Both the position numbers and the translations under genes were made by a program. A model generated the notes under the pieces. The model was not told where the DNA came from, made no database searches, and saw nothing but the letters and a program-made list of their open reading frames with translations. This document shows, in pieces, positions 6,491 to 11,224 of a stretch of DNA of 11,224 bases. The stretch spans positions 1 to 11,224 of the forward strand of contig CALVRF010000042.1 of the NCBI GenBank assembly GCA_944358495.1. Reading direction: 5' to 3'. Within the stretch, counting starts at the first letter, position 1; the number at the start of each line of letters is the position of its first letter. The DNA is from an uncultured Bacilli bacterium (GTDB lineage Bacteria > Bacillota_I > Bacilli_A > RF39 > UBA660).

Positions 6491-7389
6491 TAAAGTTTAG
6501 TCGGATAAGTGCCGTCTTTAATATAATCATTAATTTGCTTAACTACATTTTCTTTGTCTTCTTTATAAGTGACACCACCCCATTTAGCTGTAGTTTTTTT
6601 GACATACATAATAGCTTTATTATCATTTATTTCTTTAGAAATAATATCATTAGTCATTAAATATTCAGCATTTAAATCATCAATATGGTTATTTAAAAAT
6701 TCGGAGAAGCGATTTATAGTAGCTTCCATGAACTTTTCCGTAAAACCAAACATATTCACTGAAGCAGTATCTTGATCACTAATGGTAAAAGCAGGACGAC
6801 CGTCTAAAGGTTTGGCCACAATAACTCCATTTTGTTTACCAACTTGGCTTTCGATAATTTCTTTTAAAATGCCGTTTTCAGTTTTATTAATACCTCTTTT
6901 AACAGCGCCAAACGCTGATAGGGTATTTTCCACAGCATAACCGATAGAAACATAGTGATTAAATTCTTTATTATTTTTTAGAAAATCCATTAATACTTGA
7001 TAGGCCTCTGGCCCATATAAATCATCGGCATTGATAACAGCAAAAGGGCCATTAATTAGATGTCTAGCACTATATAAAGCATGACCGGTCCCCCACGGTT
7101 TGGTTCTCTCTTTTGGGCAGCTATATCCCTCAGGTAAATCATCTAAACTTTGAAAAGCATATTCAATTTTTATCTTGCCATTCAACCGCATATCGATTGT
7201 TTCTTTAAATATTTGTTCGTTTTCCTTTTTAATCACGAACACGACTTTGGTAAAACCAGCTTGAATAGCATCATATATTGAATAATCAATAATAAATTCA
7301 CCATTTGGGCCAATGGGCTCGATTTGTTTTAAACCGCCAAAACGACTTCCTAGTCCAGCGGCAAGGACCACTAAAGTATAATCTTGCAT
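6490..7389 (-). CDS. sugar-phosphate nucleotidyltransferase family protein
   Basis: The 299-residue protein belongs to the Rossmann-like nucleotidyltransferases that join a nucleoside triphosphate to a sugar phosphate or similar alcohol phosphate. The N-terminal signature LAAGLGSRFGGLKQ (residues 9-22) binds the nucleotide triphosphate. PWGTGHALYSAR contacts the base and sugar, and INADDLYG carries the metal-binding aspartate. The C-terminal region lacks the left-handed beta-helix acyltransferase domain of GlmU-like enzymes, so it is a stand-alone transferase. The exact substrate cannot be read from the sequence; cell-envelope precursors are the usual products. AAGGAG precedes the ATG. It is the last gene of the apparent operon pcrA, 52-aa membrane protein, nucleotidyltransferase (12-nt gap), ending in a strong terminator. 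No functional link to pcrA is known to me. Confidence 0.88.
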   Translation of the reverse strand: MQDYTLVVLAAGLGSRFGGLKQIEPIGPNGEFIIDYSIYDAIQAGFTKVVFVIKKENEQIFKETIDMRLNGKIKIEYAFQSLDDLPEGYSCPKERTKPWGTGHALYSARHLINGPFAVINADDLYGPEAYQVLMDFLKNNKEFNHYVSIGYAVENTLSAFGAVKRGINKTENGILKEIIESQVGKQNGVIVAKPLDGRPAFTISDQDTASVNMFGFTEKFMEATINRFSEFLNNHIDDLNAEYLMTNDIISKEINDNKAIMYVKKTTAKWGGVTYKEDKENVVKQINDYIKDGTYPTKL

Positions 7390-7401
7390 ATTTTCTCCTT
7401 T

Positions 7402-7560
7402 TTATTTGTCTTTGTGCAAAGCATTATAGGTAATGAAAAATACAGCGAGTCCAATAAGGAAAAAAGCTAGCCACATTAAAGGGTTACTGTGATTAGCATC
7501 TAACCAAGCATGAATTGGCTCTACCCATTCATTTAATTTTTCAATAATTCCATCTATCAT
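7402..7560 (-). CDS. 52-residue single-pass membrane protein
   Basis: The reading frame starts with MIDGIIEKLNEWVEP and carries a hydrophobic stretch at about residues 28-45 (LMWLAFFLIGLAVFFIT), ending in the basic tail HKDK. It begins one nucleotide after the pcrA stop codon. Its AAGGTGG ribosome-binding site is formed by the last pcrA codons, which argues for translational coupling and that the gene is real. The following nucleotidyltransferase starts 12 nt after its stop. The N-terminal half is amphipathic with tryptophans (EWVEPIHAWLDANHS), so it may lie on the membrane surface. I do not recognise the family. A membrane partner for the nucleotidyltransferase is one possibility, based only on position. 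Confidence 0.75.
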   Translation of the reverse strand: MIDGIIEKLNEWVEPIHAWLDANHSNPLMWLAFFLIGLAVFFITYNALHKDK

Positions 7561-7561
7561 T

Positions 7562-9643
7562 TTAATCCACCTTTCTTATGCTCTTATGACCTTTCATTAT
7601 TTTAATAATACCATATTTCTGCGAAAAAGCAATAGTTAATATATTACCAATACCAACAATAATACCTTCACCATATTTATCGTGAATAACTTTATCGCCA
7701 ACACTATAGGTCGCATTTTTATCAATCATGTCATCTTTATTAAACTTTGATATTTCTTCAGGAGTATCGATGTCTAAATATTTTGGGTCGATTTCACTAA
7801 TAAAACGACTCGGTGGATTGGAGTTTGTATTCCCATATAGCATTCTTCGTCTAGCATTGACCAAAGTTAAGGTTTTCTTAGCTCTAGTAACAGCCACATA
7901 ACAAAGTCTTCTTTCTTCTTCGAGGTCATCAGATGAGTCTAAAGAGTTATTATGCGGAAAAAGTCCTTCTTCTAGTCCAATGATAAAAACATGGTCAAAT
8001 TCTAGTCCTTTAGCAGAATGAATAGTCATTAAAGTAACGACGTCGGTATTATTCTTATGTTCTTCGATATCAGAAACTAGGCTGATTTCCATAAGAAATT
8101 CATCTAAGGAAATTATGCCATTGTTTTCTTCAAAGTTTTTAGTGATTGATTTAAATTCTTCGAGGTTTTCCAGGCGAACTTCGGCTTCTAAGGTTTTTTC
8201 GCTTTCTAAATCTTTTTTCATACCACTTTTATCTAATATTAAATCGACTAAATCGGTTAAAGATAAATCTTCAGATTCTTTTTTGATGTCTTCGATAATT
8301 TTTTTGAAACCAAGTTCTTTACCATCACTAATGGCTTCATATAATGAAGTTCCATTGGTAATGGCTTTCATTGAAAGATTTTCTAACGTTTTCGGTCCGA
8401 TTTGCCTTTTAGGAACGTTGATTACCCGCATTAAACTAACATCGTCGTGAGGGTTATAAATAAGTTTTAAATAACTGATTAAGTCTTTGATTTCTTTACG
8501 ATTATAGAAGTAAAAACTACCAACTACTTTATAAGAAATATTTTCTTTAAGTAAGGCTTCTTCCATGTTTCGTGATTGAGCATTGGTTCGATATAAAACC
8601 GCAATGCCTGATTTTTCTTCACCATGATTAATTAAATCTTTGATTTGACTCATAACATAATGGGCTTCATCTTTTTCATCATAGGCTCTGTGATATTTTA
8701 TCTTAATACCTTCTTCATTTTTTGTCCATAAGTTTTTTTCCTTACGTTTTTTATTGTTTTTGATAATATCATTAGCGACATTTAAAATATTACTTGTGGA
8801 ACGATAATTTTCTTCTAATAAAATCACTTTGGCTTTAGGATAGTCTTTCTCAAAGTTTAAAATATTACGGTAATTAGCCCCTCTAAAACCATATATGGAT
8901 TGGTCGATATCGCCAACAACACAAATATTTTGATTTTTAGCGCTTAACATTTTGATTAAAACATATTGGGCTTCATTAGTATCTTGATATTCATCGACTA
9001 AAATATATTGAAAACGGTCTTGATATTGCTTTAATATTTCTGGATTTTCTTTGAATAACTTAATAGGAAGAACTAATAAATCATCAAAATCAACAGAGTT
9101 ATTTTTTTTGATTTTCTTTTCGTATCTGCGGAAAATGTCAGTCACGGTTTGTTCGTAATCAGTATTAGCAAAACGACTATAATTTTCAGCATCCATTAAT
9201 TCATTTTTAGCACCACTTATTTTATTTCTAATCGCTCGAGGATTATAAATTTTAGGATCCAAATTCATATCTTTAAGAATTTTTTTAATAACAGTTAACG
9301 TATCATCACTATCTAAAATAGTAAAGTTTTTTTCAAAACCAAGTTTGGCATAATTTTCTCTTAAAAAAAGTAAACCCAAAGAGTGAAACGTCGAAATTTG
9401 GATTTGATAGGCCTTGGCGCCAAGCATTTTAAGAACTCGATCTTTCATTTCTTTGGCGGCTTTATTAGTAAAAGTGATGGCTAAAATATTATGAGGGTCT
9501 ATATGTTTATCACTTACGAGGTGAGCTACTTTAGTGGTTAAGACTTTGGTCTTACCGCTACCGGCCCCAGCTAATATTAAAATTGGGCCGTCGGTTTGAT
9601 TAACGGCTTCTTGTTGTTTATCGTTTAATGTTTGTAAATCCAT
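7562..9643 (-). CDS. pcrA: ATP-dependent DNA helicase PcrA (UvrD/Rep family)
   Basis: This is a superfamily 1 3'-to-5' helicase needed for nucleotide-excision repair, for removing RecA or RNA polymerase from DNA, and for rolling-circle plasmid replication. The 693-residue protein shows every motif: Walker A AGAGSGKT (25-32), Walker B DEYQDTN (217-223), QSIYGFRGA (248-256), ENYRS (278-282), TIHSAKGLEFDHVF and EEERRLCYVAVTRAK. The last ~47 residues (YSVGDKVIHDKYGEGIIVGI...) form the Tudor-like RNA-polymerase-binding domain typical of PcrA, which supports that name over Rep. The ATG at 9641-9643 follows GGTGAT. It heads an operon with a 52-aa membrane protein and a nucleotidyltransferase. In many Firmicutes pcrA directly precedes ligA; here ligA is separated by those two genes and a terminator. 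Confidence 0.97.
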   Translation of the reverse strand: MDLQTLNDKQQEAVNQTDGPILILAGAGSGKTKVLTTKVAHLVSDKHIDPHNILAITFTNKAAKEMKDRVLKMLGAKAYQIQISTFHSLGLLFLRENYAKLGFEKNFTILDSDDTLTVIKKILKDMNLDPKIYNPRAIRNKISGAKNELMDAENYSRFANTDYEQTVTDIFRRYEKKIKKNNSVDFDDLLVLPIKLFKENPEILKQYQDRFQYILVDEYQDTNEAQYVLIKMLSAKNQNICVVGDIDQSIYGFRGANYRNILNFEKDYPKAKVILLEENYRSTSNILNVANDIIKNNKKRKEKNLWTKNEEGIKIKYHRAYDEKDEAHYVMSQIKDLINHGEEKSGIAVLYRTNAQSRNMEEALLKENISYKVVGSFYFYNRKEIKDLISYLKLIYNPHDDVSLMRVINVPKRQIGPKTLENLSMKAITNGTSLYEAISDGKELGFKKIIEDIKKESEDLSLTDLVDLILDKSGMKKDLESEKTLEAEVRLENLEEFKSITKNFEENNGIISLDEFLMEISLVSDIEEHKNNTDVVTLMTIHSAKGLEFDHVFIIGLEEGLFPHNNSLDSSDDLEEERRLCYVAVTRAKKTLTLVNARRRMLYGNTNSNPPSRFISEIDPKYLDIDTPEEISKFNKDDMIDKNATYSVGDKVIHDKYGEGIIVGIGNILTIAFSQKYGIIKIMKGHKSIRKVD

Positions 9644-9658
9644 ATTATCACCACATTA

Positions 9659-9667
9659 ATGATATCA
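9659..9667 (-). promoter_or_regulatory. candidate extended -10 of the pcrA operon
   Basis: The minus strand reads TGATATCAT, one base away from the TGATATAAT element of ligA, scpA and tRNA-Leu. It stands at the same short distance from a GGTGA ribosome-binding site. No convincing -35 was found. Confidence 0.45.
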
Positions 9668-9723
9668 TATTTTGCTTGTTTGGAAAATAATTTACTAATA
9701 ATTTAATTTTTTTTCGCTTTGAA

Positions 9724-9761
9724 GCAGGAATTGAAGCTTTAAACACCGTATGATTCTTATA
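9724..9761 (+). promoter_or_regulatory. conserved promoter motif, unit 1
   Basis: GCAGGAATT (9724-9732), a 14-nt spacer and CGTATGAT (9747-9754), then TCTTATA. Transcription would begin near 9761, placing GAGGGACTTA (9762-9771) at the very 5' end of the mRNA. The spacer differs from the other copies while both boxes are unchanged, as expected if the boxes are what a sigma factor or regulator reads. Confidence 0.65.
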
Positions 9762-9782
9762 GAGGGACTTATGTCTTCGGTG

Positions 9783-9828
9783 CTTGCCTTTTCTTTTTCA
9801 GGGGGTTTTGCTTTGGAAAGGTAAGGAG
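9783..9828 (+). promoter_or_regulatory. leader stem sequestering the peptide's ribosome-binding site
   Basis: CTTGCCTTTTC (9783-9793) pairs over 11 bp (two G-U pairs) with GGAAAGGTAAG (9815-9825), which overlaps the first bases of the AAGGAG ribosome-binding site (9823-9828). Translation of the peptide should be poor until this stem opens. Type I toxin mRNAs such as fst RNA I have comparable inhibitory leaders. The same stem is present in unit 2 (10124-10169). Confidence 0.65.
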
Positions 9829-9837
9829 TGATGATTC

Positions 9838-9918
9838 ATGAACAAAAAAGATAATTTTAACTTCTTAAAACAAATGATTATCATATTATTCTTAGTATTA
9901 CTTATTAGAGTAATCTAA
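9838..9918 (+). CDS. 26-residue hydrophobic peptide, candidate type I toxin, copy 1
   Basis: The peptide has a polar, basic N-terminal dozen residues (MNKKDNFNFLKQ) followed by a hydrophobic stretch (MIIILFLVLLI) and a final RVI. A peptide this short with one membrane-spanning segment matches the general make-up of type I toxins, which insert in the membrane and depolarise it. The sequence is not recognisably Fst, Ldr, TxpA or BsrG, so it may be a new family. AAGGAG lies 9 nt before the ATG and is held in an RNA stem. The frame is overlapped at its 3' side by a convergent antisense RNA gene. The second copy downstream encodes the identical peptide. Toxicity is inferred from the locus architecture and was not shown; a holin-like or signalling role is an alternative. 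Confidence 0.7.
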   Translation: MNKKDNFNFLKQMIIILFLVLLIRVI

Positions 9919-9993
9919 AATAAAAAGCACTGTTACTTTTGTAAGCAGTGCCCAACAAAATCGGCGGGCACTTAGCAAGCTAAGTCCCTCCTC
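9918..9993 (-). ncRNA. candidate antisense antitoxin RNA, copy 1
   Basis: A minus-strand transcript of about 75 nt is predicted. It runs from the promoter at 10000-10028 to a hairpin (9927-9951: 10-bp stem with one bulge and a 4-nt loop) followed by TTTTTATTTT. Its 5' end carries GAGGGACTTA (complement of 9981-9990), the same sequence found at the 5' end of the peptide mRNA. It folds into a 5' hairpin (ACTTAGC with GCTAAGT) plus the terminator hairpin. It is complementary to the 3' part of the peptide transcript but does not cover the coding region. In par/fst loci the two RNAs likewise converge on a shared terminator and carry common repeats near their 5' ends. Confidence 0.65.
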
Positions 9994-9999
9994 GATTAA

Positions 10000-10028
10000 A
10001 ATATAACATATCTTACTTTTTTATGCAA
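10000..10028 (-). promoter_or_regulatory. antisense RNA promoter, copy 1
   Basis: TTGCAT (10023-10028), a 17-nt spacer and TATATT (10000-10005) on the minus strand, with the extended -10 dinucleotide TG (TGTTATATT). This is a strong housekeeping promoter, in contrast with the unusual promoter of the peptide mRNA. Confidence 0.75.
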
Positions 10029-10064
10029 GATATTTTAATAAAATTGCACTTTTTTCGCTTTGAA

Positions 10065-10102
10065 GCAGGAATTGATGCTTTTGATATCGTATGATTCTTA
10101 TA
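10065..10102 (+). promoter_or_regulatory. conserved promoter motif, unit 2
   Basis: The GCAGGAATT box, 14-nt spacer and CGTATGAT box are as in unit 1, but the spacer (GCTTTTGATAT part) matches the M23 copy better than it matches unit 1. The direct repeat GAGGGACTTA follows at 10103-10112. Confidence 0.65.
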
Positions 10103-10178
10103 GAGGGACTTATGTCTTCGGTGCTTGCCTTTTCTTTTTCAGGGGGTTTTGCTTTGGAAAGGTAAGGAGTGATGATTC

Positions 10179-10259
10179 ATGAACAAAAAAGATAATTTTA
10201 ACTTCTTAAAACAAATGATTATCATATTATTCTTAGTATTACTTATTAGAGTAATCTAA
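10179..10259 (+). CDS. 26-residue hydrophobic peptide, candidate type I toxin, copy 2
   Basis: The peptide, ribosome-binding site and sequestering stem (10124-10134 with 10156-10166) are identical to copy 1. Because the antisense RNA is identical too, each antitoxin should silence both mRNAs, so the duplication raises the dosage without changing specificity. The role is inferred as for copy 1. Confidence 0.7.
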   Translation: MNKKDNFNFLKQMIIILFLVLLIRVI

Positions 10260-10334
10260 AATAAAAAGCACTGTTACTTTTGTAAGCAGTGCCCAACAAA
10301 ATCGGCGGGCACTTAGCAAGCTAAGTCCCTCCTC
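10259..10334 (-). ncRNA. candidate antisense antitoxin RNA, copy 2
   Basis: It has the same layout as copy 1: terminator hairpin 10268-10292 with a T-rich tail on the minus strand, and GAGGGACTTA complement at 10322-10331. It starts divergently from the M23 promoter region, about 70 nt away. Confidence 0.65.
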
Positions 10335-10340
10335 GATTAA

Positions 10341-10369
10341 AATATAACATATCTTACTTTTTTATGCAA
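10341..10369 (-). promoter_or_regulatory. antisense RNA promoter, copy 2
   Basis: TTGCAT (10364-10369), 17-nt spacer and extended TATATT (10341-10346), identical to copy 1. Confidence 0.75.
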
Positions 10370-10390
10370 GATATTTTAATAAAATTGCAC

Positions 10391-10445
10391 TTTTTTTCAC
10401 TTTGAAGCAGGAATTGGGACTTTTGATATCGTATGATACTTATAG
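10391..10445 (+). promoter_or_regulatory. conserved promoter motif before the M23 gene (partial third repeat)
   Basis: This partial repeat keeps the T-run, CTTTGAA, GCAGGAATT (10407-10415), the 14-nt spacer and CGTATGAT (10430-10437), then ACTTATA. Similarity to units 1 and 2 stops about where transcription should begin, and the sequence then becomes GAAGGGAGGGAAAG, the ribosome-binding site of the M23 gene. The peptide units and the peptidase therefore share a promoter type but not a leader. Confidence 0.7.
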
Positions 10446-10459
10446 AAGGGAGGGAAAGA

Positions 10460-11224
10460 ATGGTTGATCACGTCTTAACTAGTATGAACGAAATGGTAAC
10501 TCAAGAGTATTCTTCTTCTCATCAGGCTTTAGACTTGGTGGGAGCAGGACATAGTGTCGATGATGTTATGGCGTATGCGGACGGTGTTGTCGAAATTGTG
10601 GTTAGTGATGTAACGACAAATAATAAGCGCGCAGTGGGAACTGCTAGTTACGGCAACTTTGTTAAAATTAGGCATGATGATGGGACAAAGACATTATATG
10701 CTCATTTGCAATCTGGGAGCGTTAGTGTGAAAACTGGCGATTATGTAAGTAAAGGGCAAAAACTGGGTCGAATGGGCAATACCGGTAATGCCCAAGGTAT
10801 CCATTTACACTTTGAAATGCGAATGTCTAATGAAAAGCGAGTTAATCCCTATTATTATCTTTGGCAAAAGCCTGGGGTAACTGGTGAAACAGAAACCACA
10901 AAAGAAAATGAGCTCAAAAAGGAAGAAGTTAAAGATAATAATGTGGAAAAACCTAATGCTTTAGAACCTAATAACGAAATAGCTGTTCCAAAGCCAGCGA
11001 CAGATACGAACTCTATAAGTTCTAATAATCCGAAGATTAGTAATGGTAACCAAACTAGTTCGGAAGTTAGTAGTGATGAAAATATTTATTTAAGTAATTT
11101 TGAGTATAAACATGGGTCTATTGTCGATGGGCTTAAGACAATTGGCATAGACAGTTCTTTTGATTATCGTAGTGAGCTAGCGCATAAAAATGGTATTGAT
11201 AATTATCATGGTTCTTATGCTCAA
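10460..11224 (+). CDS. leaderless M23 endopeptidase, endolysin type (partial, runs off right edge)
   Basis: M23 (LytM/lysostaphin-type) enzymes are zinc metallopeptidases that cut peptide bridges of peptidoglycan. All active-site residues are present: zinc ligands His21, Asp25 (HQALD) and His117, and catalytic-region His82 and His115 (GIHLHFE). The family context is intact (SYGNFVKI, LYAHL, GNTGNAQG). A polar Lys/Glu/Asn/Ser-rich linker (about 136-205) leads to a module beginning SIVDGLKTIGIDSSF and including KNGIDNYHG, which resembles repeats at the C-terminus of some phage and Firmicute wall hydrolases, probably wall-binding. GGGAGG precedes the ATG. The frame is closed upstream by a stop at 10424-10426, and no signal peptide or membrane anchor exists, as in phage endolysins. 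It is cut by the window edge after 255 codons. Confidence 0.88.
   Translation, partial: MVDHVLTSMNEMVTQEYSSSHQALDLVGAGHSVDDVMAYADGVVEIVVSDVTTNNKRAVGTASYGNFVKIRHDDGTKTLYAHLQSGSVSVKTGDYVSKGQKLGRMGNTGNAQGIHLHFEMRMSNEKRVNPYYYLWQKPGVTGETETTKENELKKEEVKDNNVEKPNALEPNNEIAVPKPATDTNSISSNNPKISNGNQTSSEVSSDENIYLSNFEYKHGSIVDGLKTIGIDSSFDYRSELAHKNGIDNYHGSYAQ

Larger units (their letters stand above)
9709..10049 (+). repeat. 341-bp tandem repeat, unit 1 (type I TA-like locus)
   Basis: The unit contains a conserved promoter, a toxin-like peptide gene, a convergent antisense RNA gene and their terminator. It is repeated immediately downstream at 10050. Reading the two side by side, the only differences are five bases inside the 14-nt promoter spacer (9733-9746). 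Perfect identity elsewhere points to recent duplication or ongoing gene conversion. Confidence 0.95.
10050..10390 (+). repeat. 341-bp tandem repeat, unit 2
   Basis: This is the second unit, directly abutting the first. All elements recur at a constant offset of 341 bp. It ends where a third, partial copy begins (about 10391), which keeps only the promoter and then leads into the M23 peptidase gene. Confidence 0.95.

Noticed and set aside
8115..8450. 111-codon frame on the plus strand inside pcrA
   Set aside because: It is antisense to a clearly coding, motif-rich part of pcrA, is rich in Ser/Leu/Lys as antisense shadows are, and has no Shine-Dalgarno.
9761..9837. Riboswitch in the leader of the peptide gene
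   Set aside because: The leader fold is simple, fits no riboswitch class I know, and the antisense RNA and shared repeat explain the region better.
10008..10033. Plus-strand terminator for the peptide mRNA (ATATCTT with AAGATAT)
   Set aside because: The stem is only 7 bp of mostly A-T pairs with a 12-nt loop and a short T tail, and it overlaps the antisense promoter; the real 3' end of the mRNA cannot be decided from sequence.
9709..10445. CRISPR array
   Set aside because: The repeats are 341 bp units carrying genes, with no short regular repeats or spacers.
10460..11224. Prophage call based on the endolysin-like M23 gene
   Set aside because: No capsid, tail, integrase, terminase or attachment site is visible in the window, and the gene is cut by the edge, so a prophage cannot be claimed.
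1..11224. Mycoplasma-type genetic code (TGA as Trp)
   Set aside because: TGA ends the 1739-1960 gene at the expected place, in-frame TGA codons are absent from the conserved proteins and tryptophan is always TGG.

Overview
The window is AT-rich DNA of a low-GC Gram-positive bacterium. Shine-Dalgarno sequences (GGAGG or GGTGA type) precede almost every gene, and promoters are TTGACA/TATAAT-like. The core proteins look like Bacilli or Mollicutes-relative proteins. TGA ends one gene (stop at 1958-1960) and tryptophan is always TGG, so the genetic code is the standard one and not the Mycoplasma code. A wall-less organism is also unlikely, because a peptidoglycan hydrolase is present. An uncultured gut Bacilli lineage of the RF39 type would fit, but that is inference.

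Left part (1-1685, minus strand): an unusual conserved promoter-like motif fires off the left edge. It is followed by a tRNA-Leu(CAA) and the chromosome-segregation pair scpA-scpB, whose two genes are 2 nt apart. A two-gene plus-strand operon (1739-2579: a small two-helix membrane protein and a 211-aa protein resembling the YjbA/DUF3603 family) diverges from scpA. It meets two minus-strand genes of unknown role: a proline-rich protein anchored at its C-terminus (2593-3207) and an orphan 279-aa protein (3278-4117) behind a perfect consensus promoter.

Middle (4218-9670, minus strand): DNA repair and replication genes. An apparent operon runs pcrA helicase, a 52-aa membrane protein, then a sugar-nucleotidyltransferase, and ends in a strong terminator. 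NAD-dependent DNA ligase ligA follows with its own consensus promoter. PcrA and LigA are commonly neighbours in Firmicutes; here two genes lie between them.

Right part (9709-11224, plus strand): the most interesting region. A 341-bp unit is present twice in tandem and is identical apart from five changes inside a promoter spacer. Each unit has the layout of a type I toxin-antitoxin locus of the par/Fst kind. It carries a 26-codon hydrophobic peptide gene whose ribosome-binding site is locked in an 11-bp stem. A convergent antisense RNA of about 75 nt has a textbook promoter (TTGCAT-17-TATATT) and terminator. A shared direct repeat (GAGGGACTTA) sits at the predicted 5' end of both RNAs. A third copy of the unit's promoter drives a leaderless M23 endopeptidase of endolysin type, which runs off the right edge. 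The same motif also appears at the far left edge on the minus strand, giving four copies in 11 kb. This points to one regulator or sigma factor controlling membrane-active peptides and a wall hydrolase, possibly a lysis or stress module. The sequence layout is seen directly; the function is inferred.
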